Below, one piece after another: positions 8,182 through 16,317 of a stretch of 64,000 nucleotides of DNA. Origin of the DNA: Pseudomonas sp. FEN (GTDB taxonomy: Bacteria > Pseudomonadota > Gammaproteobacteria > Pseudomonadales > Pseudomonadaceae); NCBI RefSeq assembly GCF_904067045.1, contig NZ_CAJFDC010000036.1, positions 389,001 through 453,000 on the forward strand, in the 5' to 3' direction. Every line of letters starts with the position of its first letter. Position 1 is the first letter of the stretch. The notes beneath the pieces were generated by a model. The model searched no databases. It saw only the letters and a program-made list of their open reading frames with translations, and had not been told where the DNA came from. The translations under genes and the position numbers were made by a program.

Positions 8182-10505
8182 CAGCGTTTCTTCAACTGTT
8201 TGGCGTTGGCGAACAGCGAGGCCATGGCATTGTTGCTCGGCGCGGCGGGCGTGCTTTCCTTGCGCGGCGCGCTGTTCTGCGACGGTCGTGGCGCCGAGCC
8301 CGGGCGTGAGCCACGGGCACCGTCGACTTTCTCCCCCGGGGTGTCGCTCATGCGCATCGACAGGCCGACGCGTTTGCGCGGGATGTCGACTTCCATGACC
8401 TTGACCTTCACCACATCGCCGGCTTTCACCGCCTCGCGTGGGTCCTTGATGAACTTCTCGGACAATGCCGAGATATGCACCAGGCCGTCCTGATGCACGC
8501 CGATATCGACGAAGGCACCGAAGTTGGTCACGTTGGTCACCACGCCTTCGAGGATCATCCCAGGCTCCAGGTCCTTGAGGTCTTCGACGCCGTCCTGGAA
8601 CGCGGCGGTCTTGAACTCGGGACGCGGGTCGCGGCCGGGCTTCTCCAGTTCCTGGAGAATGTCGGTGACGGTGGGCAGGCCGAAGGTTTCATCGGTGAAC
8701 TTCTTCGGGTCCAGGCGCTTGAGGAAGCTGGCGTCGCCGATCAGCGAGCGGATATCGCGGTCGGTTTCGGCGGCAATCCGCTGTACCAACGGGTAGGCCT
8801 CCGGGTGCACGGCGGAGGAGTCCAGCGGGTTGTCGCCGTTCATTACCCGCAGGAAGCCGGCGGCTTGCTCGAAGGTTTTTTCGCCGAGGCGGGCTACTTT
8901 CTTCAGTGCCGCGCGGGTCTTGAACGCGCCGTTTTCATCGCGGTGGTTGACGATATTCTGCGCCAGGGTCGGGTTGAGGCCGGAAATCCGCGCCAGCAGC
9001 GCCACCGAGGCGGTATTCACGTCGACGCCGACAGCGTTCACGCAGTCTTCCACCACCGCGTCCAGGCCACGGGCCAGCTTGAGCTGGGACACGTCGTGCT
9101 GGTATTGGCCGACGCCGATGGATTTCGGGTCGATCTTCACCAGCTCGGCCAGCGGGTCCTGCAGGCGGCGGGCAATCGACACGGCACCACGGATCGACAC
9201 ATCCAGGTCGGGGAACTCCTTGGAGGCCAGTTCCGAGGCGGAATACACCGAGGCGCCGGCTTCGGAGACCATGACCTTGGTCATCTTCATGGCCGGGTAT
9301 TTTTTGATCAGCTCGGCGGCCAGCTTGTCGGTTTCACGGCTGGCGGTGCCGTTGCCGATGGCGATCAGGTCCACCGAGTGCTTGGCGCACAGGGCGGCGA
9401 GCACGGCGAGGGTCTGGTCCCACTTGTTGTGCGGCACGTGCGGGTAGACGGTGGCGTGGTCCAGCAGCTTGCCGGTGGCATCCACCACCGCGACCTTGCA
9501 GCCGGTGCGCAGGCCCGGGTCGAGGCCCAGGGTGGCGCGCGGGCCGGCCGGCGCGGCCAGCAGCAGGTCGTGCAGGTTGTGGGCGAAGACGTTGATCGCC
9601 TCGGTTTCCGCGCTGTCGCGCAGCTCACCGAGCAGGTCGGTTTCCAGATGGGTGTAGAGCTTGACCTTCCAGGTCCAGCGCACTACTTCGCCCAGCCATT
9701 TGTCGGCGGGGCGGTTCTGGTTCTGGATGCCGAACTGCTGCCCGATCATGCCTTCGCACGGGTGCATGCTGCCCGGCTGCTCATCGCCGACTTTCAGCGC
9801 GGAGCTGAGGATGCCCTCGTTGCGGCCACGGAAAATCGCCAGGGCGCGGTGCGACGGCATGCTTTTCAGCGGTTCGTCGTGTTCGAAGTAGTCGCGGAAC
9901 TTGGCGCCTTCCTCTTCCTTGCCAGCGATCACCCGGGCACTGAGGGTCGCCTCCTGCTTGAGATAGTTGCGCAGTTTGTCCAGCAGGCCGGCGTCTTCGG
10001 CAAAGCGCTCCATCAGGATGTACTTGGCGCCTTCGAGGGCCGCCTTCACGTCCGCCACGCCTTTTTCGGCGTTGACGAAGCGTGCCGCTTCACTTTCCGG
10101 CGTCAACGCCGGGTCGTTGAACAGGCCGTCCGCCAGCTCGCCGAGGCCGGCTTCGAGGGCGATCTGGCCCTTGGTGCGGCGCTTCTGCTTGTACGGCAGG
10201 TAAAGGTCTTCGAGGCGGGTCTTGGTGTCGGCCAGCTTGATGTCGCGGGCCAGCTCCGGGGTCAGCTTGCCTTGCTCCTCGATGCTGGCGAGGATGCTGA
10301 TACGCCGTTCGTCGAGTTCTCGCAGGTAGCGCAGACGCTCTTCCAGATGACGCAGTTGGATGTCATCCAGGCTACCGGTCACTTCCTTGCGGTAGCGCGA
10401 GATGAAGGGCACGGTGGACCCTTCATCGAGTAGAGCGACGGCCGCTTCGACCTGTTGTGGGCGGACGCCGAGTTCTGCGGCGATGCGGCTGTTGATGCTG
10501 TCCAT
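8181..10505 (-). CDS. tex: Tex family S1 RNA-binding transcription accessory protein
   Basis: 774 residues from the ATG at 10505 (MDSINSRIAAELGV), which has AGGTGG 4 bases upstream; an ATG five codons earlier lacks a site. The family order is visible: N-terminal Tex helical region with STVPFISRYRKEVTGSLDD, a YqgF/RNase-H-like domain beginning around residue 325 (LGLDPGLRTGCKVAVVD), helix-hairpin-helix repeats around 490-560 (NAVGVDVNTASVALLARISG), and an S1 domain around 650-720 (GMILEGVVTNVTNFGAFVDI). The tail is low-complexity and basic. Tex binds nucleic acid and affects transcription and toxin expression in several bacteria. It leads a two-gene unit with the thioesterase. Confidence 0.95.
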   Translation of the reverse strand: MDSINSRIAAELGVRPQQVEAAVALLDEGSTVPFISRYRKEVTGSLDDIQLRHLEERLRYLRELDERRISILASIEEQGKLTPELARDIKLADTKTRLEDLYLPYKQKRRTKGQIALEAGLGELADGLFNDPALTPESEAARFVNAEKGVADVKAALEGAKYILMERFAEDAGLLDKLRNYLKQEATLSARVIAGKEEEGAKFRDYFEHDEPLKSMPSHRALAIFRGRNEGILSSALKVGDEQPGSMHPCEGMIGQQFGIQNQNRPADKWLGEVVRWTWKVKLYTHLETDLLGELRDSAETEAINVFAHNLHDLLLAAPAGPRATLGLDPGLRTGCKVAVVDATGKLLDHATVYPHVPHNKWDQTLAVLAALCAKHSVDLIAIGNGTASRETDKLAAELIKKYPAMKMTKVMVSEAGASVYSASELASKEFPDLDVSIRGAVSIARRLQDPLAELVKIDPKSIGVGQYQHDVSQLKLARGLDAVVEDCVNAVGVDVNTASVALLARISGLNPTLAQNIVNHRDENGAFKTRAALKKVARLGEKTFEQAAGFLRVMNGDNPLDSSAVHPEAYPLVQRIAAETDRDIRSLIGDASFLKRLDPKKFTDETFGLPTVTDILQELEKPGRDPRPEFKTAAFQDGVEDLKDLEPGMILEGVVTNVTNFGAFVDIGVHQDGLVHISALSEKFIKDPREAVKAGDVVKVKVMEVDIPRKRVGLSMRMSDTPGEKVDGARGSRPGSAPRPSQNSAPRKESTPAAPSNNAMASLFANAKQLKKR

Positions 10506-10843
10506 AAAACCACCTGACAAAGTGTGAAAGCAGACGCGTCGGGGCTCTCAAGCCATGGGGACGAATCTGGTTTGGGATCAAAAGGCAACCTTCAGACCCA
10601 TGAAATCAGCACATTGCTGTATGCCTTTGAAAATAAAGAGTGGCATCGCGCAGCAATGATCAGACGTTGCCTGAGACAAGAGGCGGCGCATTATAACCAG
10701 CGTTCCGCGCTTGCGGGGATTGTGCGCCCGTGGCGGCCTTTAGAGCGTTTACTGGTAGTTGAGGAAAAATCTGCTAACAATGCACAGGGTACGGATAATC
10801 ACGGCTGGGTCCATAATGCGTGCCGAGATCAAAGGAGCATCCA
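10506..10843. other. Intergenic region between tex and ompR
   Basis: 338 bp with no coding signal, separating divergently transcribed tex and ompR, so it should hold both promoters. AT-rich stretches lie at about 10605-10640 and 10755-10800. I could not single out convincing -35/-10 pairs. The ompR ribosome-binding site AAAGGAG is at 10831-10837. Confidence 0.6.
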
Positions 10844-11584
10844 ATGAGCAGCACTGCAAACACTGCTGAAGGCGAAAAAATTCTCATCGTTGATGACGAT
10901 CCGGGGCTGAGCAGCCTGCTGGAACGGTTTTTCACCAGCAAGGGCTATCGCGCCCGCGCAGTGGCCAATACAGAACAGATGGACCGCCTGCTGTCACGCG
11001 AGGTTTTCAACCTGGTGGTCCTCGACCTGATGCTACCTGGCGAAGACGGCCTGACCGCGTGCCGTCGCCTGCGCGCGGCGAACAACCAGGTGCCGATCAT
11101 CATGCTCACCGCCAAGGGCGACGAGCTGAGCCGGATCAAGGGCCTGGAGCTGGGGGCCGACGACTACCTGGCCAAACCCTTCAACCCCGATGAGCTGATG
11201 GCCCGGGTCAAGGCCGTGTTGCGTCGCCAGTCGGCACCGGTGCCGGGCGCGCCGGGCAGCGAAGACGAAAGCGTGACCTTCGGCGATTACGAACTGTCCC
11301 TCGCCACCCGCGAACTCAAGCGCGGCGAGGAAGTGCACATGCTCACCACCGGCGAGTTCGCCGTGCTCAAGGCGCTGGTCATGCATGCCCGTGAGCCGCT
11401 GACCCGCGACAAGCTGATGAACCTGGCCCGTGGTCGTGAATGGGATGCGCTGGAGCGTTCCATCGACGTGCAGATTTCTCGGCTGCGCCGCATGATCGAG
11501 CCGGACCCGTCCAAGCCGCGCTACATCCAGACCGTCTGGGGTGTGGGTTATGTGTTCGTGCCGGACGGCACCGCGACCAAGTGA
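10844..11584 (+). CDS. ompR: Osmolarity response regulator OmpR
   Basis: 246 residues. The receiver domain (about 10-125) shows the acidic pocket D17-D18, phospho-acceptor D61 in VVLDLMLPGEDG, T89 and K111 in the YLAKPF switch. The C-terminal winged-helix DNA-binding domain (about 145-238) ends with the family pattern RSIDVQISRLRRMIE and VWGVGYVF. It is the DNA-binding partner of the EnvZ kinase encoded 139 bp downstream on the same strand. The start at 10844 has AAAGGAG 6 bases upstream. OmpR/EnvZ in pseudomonads responds to envelope and osmotic conditions; targets are not visible here. Confidence 0.95.
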   Translation: MSSTANTAEGEKILIVDDDPGLSSLLERFFTSKGYRARAVANTEQMDRLLSREVFNLVVLDLMLPGEDGLTACRRLRAANNQVPIIMLTAKGDELSRIKGLELGADDYLAKPFNPDELMARVKAVLRRQSAPVPGAPGSEDESVTFGDYELSLATRELKRGEEVHMLTTGEFAVLKALVMHAREPLTRDKLMNLARGREWDALERSIDVQISRLRRMIEPDPSKPRYIQTVWGVGYVFVPDGTATK

Positions 11585-11723
11585 CGATGCCGGGTGCCTG
11601 TTGCCGGGTGCCTGTTGATTGGTAGGAACGATTCGCCCGGGTGCGCGCAAGCCCCCGGGCGAGTCGCAATCCGCAATATGCGAGCGCGCTCGCTCGCTTC
11701 TGCAAAGTGTCCAGCGGCTGCCC

Positions 11724-13037
11724 ATGAAGACCCCTCTCTGGTTCCCCCAAAGTTTCTTCGCCCGCACCCTCTGGCTGGTGCTGATCGTCGTGCTGTTCTC
11801 CAAGGCGCTGACCCTGGTGTACCTGCTGATGAATGAAGATGTGCTGGTGGACCGCCAGTACAGTCATGGCGTGGCCCTGACCCTGCGTGCCTATTGGGCG
11901 GCGGACGAGCATGATCGTGACAAGATCGCCGATGCCGCCGGGTTGATCCGGGTAGTCAGTGGCGGGGTACCGGAAGGCGAGCAGCACTGGCCCTACAGCG
12001 AAATCTACCAGCGCCAGATGCAGGCCGAACTGGGCGCCGACACCGAGGTCCGGTTGCGTATGCATTCGCCGCCGGCGCTGTGGGTGCGGGCGCCGAGCCT
12101 GGGGGCCGGTTGGCTGAAAGTGCCGCTGTATCCGCATCCGCTACGCGGGCAGAAAATCTGGAGCGTGCTGGGCTGGTTCCTGGCCATTGGGCTGCTTTCC
12201 ACCGCGTCGGCCTGGATCTTCGTCAGCCAGCTCAACCAGCCGTTGAAACGCCTGGTGGATGCGGCGCGGCAACTGGGTCAGGGGCGCAGCGTGCGACTGC
12301 CAATCAGTGATACCCCCAGCGAAATGACCGAGGTGTACCGGGCCTTCAACCAGATGGCCGAGGACGTCGAACAGGCGGGGCGAGAACGGGAGCTGATGCT
12401 GGCGGGGGTGTCCCACGACTTGCGCACGCCGTTGACGCGGTTGCGCCTGTCGCTGGAGCTGATGGGCAACCACGATGATCTCAGCGACGAAATGGTCCGT
12501 GATATCGAGGACATGGATGCCATCCTCGACCAGTTCCTGGCTTTTATCCGCGACGGTCGTGACGAGTCGGTGGAAGAGGTCGACCTCAGTGAGTTGGTGC
12601 GCGAGGTGGTGGCACCCTACAACCAAAGCGTGGAGCGGGTGCGCACACGCCTGCAACCGATCCAGCCGTTCCCGTTGCGCCGGGTGTCGATGAAGCGGCT
12701 GTTGAACAACCTGATCGGCAACGCCTTGCACCATGCCGGCGAAGGAGTGGAAGTGGCGGCCTATGTCTCTGGCGACAACAGCGCGCCTTATGTGGTGCTG
12801 AGCGTCATGGACCGGGGCGCGGGGATCGATCCGGCGGAGCTGGAAGGCATCTTCAACCCCTTCACCCGGGGCGACAAGGCCCGTGGCGGCAAGGGCACGG
12901 GCCTGGGGCTGGCGATCGTCAAACGGATCGCCTCGATGCATGGCGGAAATGTCGAACTGCGCAACCGTACCGGTGGCGGGCTGGAAGCGCGGGTTCGTTT
13001 GCCGTTGGGGCTGATGTTGCCGCGTGACGCGGTGTAG
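11724..13037 (+). CDS. envZ: Sensor histidine kinase EnvZ
   Basis: 437 residues from ATG 11724. Membrane segments at about 13-36 and 147-167 bracket a periplasmic domain of roughly 110 residues. A HAMP linker (about 168-220) follows, then the H-box with H231 in LAGVSHDLRTPLTRLRL, and an ATPase domain with N-box LLNNLIGNALHH, G1 DRGAGID and G2 GTGLGLAIV. It autophosphorylates on H231 and passes phosphate to OmpR. The 139-bp gap after ompR contains a short GC-rich inverted repeat (CGCCCGGG near 11635 and CCCGGGCG near 11656), which could make the pair partly uncoupled; this is inference. Confidence 0.95.
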   Translation: MKTPLWFPQSFFARTLWLVLIVVLFSKALTLVYLLMNEDVLVDRQYSHGVALTLRAYWAADEHDRDKIADAAGLIRVVSGGVPEGEQHWPYSEIYQRQMQAELGADTEVRLRMHSPPALWVRAPSLGAGWLKVPLYPHPLRGQKIWSVLGWFLAIGLLSTASAWIFVSQLNQPLKRLVDAARQLGQGRSVRLPISDTPSEMTEVYRAFNQMAEDVEQAGRERELMLAGVSHDLRTPLTRLRLSLELMGNHDDLSDEMVRDIEDMDAILDQFLAFIRDGRDESVEEVDLSELVREVVAPYNQSVERVRTRLQPIQPFPLRRVSMKRLLNNLIGNALHHAGEGVEVAAYVSGDNSAPYVVLSVMDRGAGIDPAELEGIFNPFTRGDKARGGKGTGLGLAIVKRIASMHGGNVELRNRTGGGLEARVRLPLGLMLPRDAV

Positions 13038-13040
13038 AAC

Positions 13041-13946
13041 TCAGCCTTTGCCCTTGGTCCGGGTCATGTTCGGGCCGCCATTCTTCTCGATGTGCTCGAT
13101 GATGATCCCCGCCACATCCTTGCCAGTGGTGACCTCGATGCCCTCCAGGCCCGGTGAGGAGTTCACCTCCATCACCAGCGGTCCATGATTGGAGCGCAGG
13201 ATATCCACCCCGGCCACGCTCAGGCCCATCACTTTGGCCGCGCGAATCGCGGTCATGCGTTCTTCCGGGGTGATCTTGATCAGGCTGGCGCTACCGCCGC
13301 GGTGCAGGTTGGAGCGGAACTCGCCGGGCTTGGCCTGGCGCTTCATCGCCGCGATCACCTTGTCGCCGACCACGAAGCAGCGGATATCGGCGCCACCGGC
13401 CTCCTTGATGTACTCCTGGACCATGATGTCCTGCTTCAGACCCATGAACGCCTCGATCACCGATTCCGCCGCCGTCGCCGTTTCGCACAGCACCACGCCG
13501 ATGCCCTGGGTGCCTTCGAGCACCTTGATCACCAGCGGTGCGCCGTTGACCATGGCAATCAGGTCGGGAATGTCGTCCGGCGAGTGGGCAAACCCGGTCA
13601 CCGGCAAGCCGATCCCGCGCCGCGACAGCAATTGCAGCGAGCGCAATTTGTCCCGTGAGCGGGCGATGGCCACCGACTCGTTGAGCGGGAACACCCCCAT
13701 CATTTCGAACTGGCGCAGCACCGCACAGCCATAGAAAGTCACCGACGCGCCGATCCGTGGGATCACCGCATCGAAACCTTCCAGGGGCTTGCCGCGATAG
13801 TGGATCTGCGGCTTGTGGCTGGCGATGTTCATATAGGCACGCAAGGTGTCGACCACCACCATCTCGTGGCCGCGGGCGATGCCGGCCTCTACCAGGCGAC
13901 GAGTGGAATACAGACGCGGGTTACGCGACAGCACAGCGATCTTCAT
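13041..13946 (-). CDS. rimK: Ribosomal protein S6 glutamate ligase
   Basis: 301 residues, full length for RimK. It adds glutamates to the C-terminus of ribosomal protein S6. The N-terminal domain (about 1-95) is followed by an ATP-grasp fold: PLVIKVLEGTQGIGVVL for nucleotide binding, MVQEYIKEAGGADIRCFVVG, and the metal-binding PLVMEVNSSPGLEGIE. In P. fluorescens RimK activity influences ribosome composition and colonisation. The start ATG overlaps the stop of the upstream retropepsin-like gene by 4 bp, so the two form a translationally coupled pair. The converging envZ gene ends 3 bases away. Confidence 0.95.
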   Translation of the reverse strand: MKIAVLSRNPRLYSTRRLVEAGIARGHEMVVVDTLRAYMNIASHKPQIHYRGKPLEGFDAVIPRIGASVTFYGCAVLRQFEMMGVFPLNESVAIARSRDKLRSLQLLSRRGIGLPVTGFAHSPDDIPDLIAMVNGAPLVIKVLEGTQGIGVVLCETATAAESVIEAFMGLKQDIMVQEYIKEAGGADIRCFVVGDKVIAAMKRQAKPGEFRSNLHRGGSASLIKITPEERMTAIRAAKVMGLSVAGVDILRSNHGPLVMEVNSSPGLEGIEVTTGKDVAGIIIEHIEKNGGPNMTRTKGKG

Positions 13947-14425
13947 GCAACACCTGTGGCAGAGGTAGTAGTGACCGGGAAAACCGGCTTGTCTTGAACG
14001 TATTTTTGCCCCGGATTGACTACCAGTTGGCCATCGATCAGGGCTTTGGAACCGAGTAGCAGGCGATAACGCATGGCCTTGCGGCAGGCGAGGGTGAACT
14101 GCACCTGCCAGACCCGGTCGCCCAGGGCCAGGGTGGTGGCGATCACGTAGCGCACCTGGGCGTGGCCATTGGAACTCTTGATGGTCTTCATCGCGAGCAA
14201 GGGGGCTTCACAGCGGCGATGACGCAGTTGCACCACGCTACCCAGGTGCGCGGTGAAGCGCACCCACTTCGCCCCGTCGCGCTCGAACGGCTCGATATCG
14301 GTGGCGTGCAAGCTGGAGGTGCTGGCACCGGTGTCGATTTTCGCCCGCAGGCCAGCGACTCCCAGATCCGGAAGCGCTACCCACTCGCGCAGACCCACAA
14401 CAGTCAAATGGTCAAATGTCTTCAA
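13943..14425 (-). CDS. rimB: RimB retropepsin-like aspartic protease
   Basis: 160 residues from a TTG at 14425 (reads as MKTFDHLTVVGLREWVALPD). The aspartic protease motif is AKIDTGASTSSLHA, with a later RLLLGSKALIDGQLVVN matching the family's second conserved block. In P. fluorescens RimB acts with RimK on S6 modification, trimming glutamates, and its gene overlaps rimK as here. The frame stays open upstream to an ATG at 14584, but the extra residues look unlike the family; an ATT codon directly before the TTG is another possible start. I see no rimA-like small gene between rimB and the divergent hslR at 14642. Confidence 0.85.
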   Translation of the reverse strand: MKTFDHLTVVGLREWVALPDLGVAGLRAKIDTGASTSSLHATDIEPFERDGAKWVRFTAHLGSVVQLRHRRCEAPLLAMKTIKSSNGHAQVRYVIATTLALGDRVWQVQFTLACRKAMRYRLLLGSKALIDGQLVVNPGQKYVQDKPVFPVTTTSATGVA

Positions 14426-14641
14426 AATGCTCAACCGGTGAGAAAGGCGCTCCGGCTGTCTGGCAGCCGCATCGCGGTATTCACGCAGAATATCGGGTAA
14501 ATGGCGATAGTTATCTCTGCGACCTGTTTCAGGTCGTGAAATTACCCCTTGGAACACCTGGCATTCTAGACTGGCCAGGGCCATTCAGCTTCGACGGCAA
14601 CGGTAGTACAGTTCGACAATATTTCAGTTTGAGGACGGACA

Positions 14642-15043
14642 GTGGCGCAGAAAGCGGAAGAGGACGACAAGGTTCGACTGGATAAGTGGTTGTGGGCGGC
14701 GCGCTTCTATAAAACCCGTGCCCTGGCCAAGGCGGCGATTGAAAGCGGCAAGGTGCATTGTCGCGGCGAGCGCTGCAAACCGGGCAAGGAGCCGCGGGTG
14801 GGCGACGAGATCCAGATCCGCACCGGCTTCGACGAACGGACGGTGGTGGTGCAGGCGCTGTCACTGGTCCGCCGTGGCGCACCCGAAGCGCAGGCGCTCT
14901 ATGCTGAAACCGAGCAAAGCCTGGCCAAGCGCGAGGCCGCCGCGGCCCAACGCAAGGCTGGCGCGCTGGGTTTGACCACCGATGGCAAGCCGAGCAAGAA
15001 ACAGCGGCGAGACTTGTTCAAGTTCCGTGACAGTGGCGTGTAG
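14642..15043 (+). CDS. hslR: Ribosome-associated heat shock protein Hsp15 (S4 domain)
   Basis: 133 residues from a GTG at 14642, with GAGGA about 7 bases upstream. An S4 RNA-binding domain occupies about residues 10-75: VRLDKWLWAARFYKTRALAK, then SGKVHCRGERCKPGKEPRVG. The C-terminal half is basic and ends KPSKKQRRDLFKFRD, as in Hsp15. The E. coli protein binds free 50S subunits carrying nascent chains and helps rescue stalled ribosomes. The redox chaperone gene hslO follows about 190 bp downstream, the same pairing as in E. coli. Confidence 0.93.
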   Translation: MAQKAEEDDKVRLDKWLWAARFYKTRALAKAAIESGKVHCRGERCKPGKEPRVGDEIQIRTGFDERTVVVQALSLVRRGAPEAQALYAETEQSLAKREAAAAQRKAGALGLTTDGKPSKKQRRDLFKFRDSGV

Positions 15044-15120
15044 GAGCCAGCTTGCTGGCGATTGCGATGCGGAATTCCCCGCTGCCCTCATTGGTCGTGC
15101 ATGGTTTAAAGGATCTCCTG
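15043..15120. repeat. Single REP-like unit after hslR
   Basis: TAGGAGCCAGCTTGCTGGCGAT directly after the hslR stop is a REP-like hairpin (GCCAGC/GCTGGC). The same unit with small changes is at 24991-25018. It may act as a transcript end for hslR. Confidence 0.55.
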
Positions 15121-15235
15121 TCCTTGACTGGCCGCCATTCGCCCCCATGTTGCTTGGTACAATTCCCGTTTGTTCATAAAATGCTCAGCTTCCCTGGGCC
15201 GAACACCCTTATTCCTACTTTCAGAATCGATACTT

Positions 15236-16138
15236 ATGTCAGATCTATCGGACACCGACTACACCCAGCGCTTCATCTTCGATGACAGCGATACCCGCGG
15301 CGAATTGGTGTCGCTGGAGCACAGCTACGCCGAAGTGCTGGCCAAGCACGCTTACCCGGAGCCCGTCGCGCAACTGCTCGGCGAACTGATGGCCGCCGCG
15401 TCGTTGCTGGTCGGTACCCTGAAATTCGACGGTTTGCTGATTCTCCAGGCGCGTTCCGAAGGCCCGGTGCCGCTGTTGATGATCGAATGCTCCAGTGAGC
15501 GTGAAATCCGAGGCCTGGCCCGTTACGACGCGGAGCTGATCGGCCCTGACGCGACCCTGGCCGACCTGATGCCCAACGGCGTCCTGGCGCTTACCGTCGA
15601 CCCGACCCAGGGCCAGCGTTACCAAGGTATCGTCGACCTCGACGGCGAAACCTTGTCGGAGTGTTTCACCAACTATTTCGTCATGTCCCAGCAGGTCGGC
15701 ACGCGCTTCTGGCTCTATGCCGATGGTCGCCGTGCCCGTGGCATGCTGCTGCAGCAGTTGCCCGCCGACCGCCTGCGCGATCAGGACGAGCGTGACGCCA
15801 GTTGGCAGCACCTGACGGCCATGGCCAGCACCCTGACCGCCGACGAACTGCTGAGCCTGGACAACGAAACCGTCCTGCACCGCCTCTATCACGAAGAGGC
15901 CGTGCGCCTGTTCGATATCCAGCCGCTGCGTTTCCATTGCAGCTGTTCGCGGGAGCGTTCAGGCAATGCATTGGTCAGCCTGGGGCTGGAAGATGCCCAG
16001 CAACTGGTGGTGGAGCATGGTGGTCACATCGAGGTTGATTGCCAGTTCTGCAACCAGCGTTACCTGTTCGACGCCGCCGATATTGTGCAATTGTTCGCCG
16101 GTGCCGGCGTCGATACCCCGTCAGATACTCGTCACTGA
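15236..16138 (+). CDS. hslO: Redox-regulated chaperone Hsp33
   Basis: 300 residues from ATG 15236 (MSDLSDTDYTQRF). The N-terminal chaperone core runs to about residue 230 and the C-terminal redox switch holds the four zinc-binding cysteines as CSC (FHCSCSRERS) and CQFC (DCQFCNQRYLF). Oxidation of these cysteines releases zinc and activates the holdase, a family property. The frame is open further upstream (ATGs near 15181), but the chosen start gives the typical N-terminus. Downstream is a 9-bp inverted repeat (16160-16198) that may end the transcript before pckA. Confidence 0.95.
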   Translation: MSDLSDTDYTQRFIFDDSDTRGELVSLEHSYAEVLAKHAYPEPVAQLLGELMAAASLLVGTLKFDGLLILQARSEGPVPLLMIECSSEREIRGLARYDAELIGPDATLADLMPNGVLALTVDPTQGQRYQGIVDLDGETLSECFTNYFVMSQQVGTRFWLYADGRRARGMLLQQLPADRLRDQDERDASWQHLTAMASTLTADELLSLDNETVLHRLYHEEAVRLFDIQPLRFHCSCSRERSGNALVSLGLEDAQQLVVEHGGHIEVDCQFCNQRYLFDAADIVQLFAGAGVDTPSDTRH

Positions 16139-16159
16139 AACGTTTCAGCTCAGGTAAAT

Positions 16160-16198
16160 CTCCTGTCAAACGACAGAAAATGGGCGTTCTGACAGGAG
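16160..16198 (+). terminator. Inverted repeat between hslO and pckA
   Basis: CTCCTGTCA and TGACAGGAG form a perfect 9-bp stem with a 21-base loop, 21 bases after the hslO stop. There is no strong T-run directly after it, so it may be a weak terminator or a regulatory site. Confidence 0.4.
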
Positions 16199-16222
16199 GA
16201 CCCTACTATTTTTGGGCTTTTC

Positions 16223-16275
16223 TGGCATAATCCGGCCCACTTTTTTCGCGGTAGTAGTGCGCGACTTTCTACTAC
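16223..16275 (+). promoter_or_regulatory. Candidate pckA promoter and leader hairpin
   Basis: TGGCATAAT at 16223-16231 has the form of an extended -10 element; no good -35 is visible. About 20 bases further GTAGTAG (16251-16257) and CTACTAC (16269-16275) form a perfect 7-bp inverted repeat with an 11-base loop, which would sit at the 5' end of the transcript, 43 bases before the pckA start. It could be an operator or an mRNA hairpin. Confidence 0.4.
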
Positions 16276-16317
16276 AAAACGTTTGGAGCACTCGGCCATT
16301 GGCCGACGGGGAATCTC

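Noticed and set aside
14426..14584. N-terminal extension of rimB to an upstream ATG, or a separate rimA gene
   Set aside because: The extra residues do not resemble the family start, the TTG at 14425 gives the expected N-terminus, and no second reading frame there is long enough for rimA.
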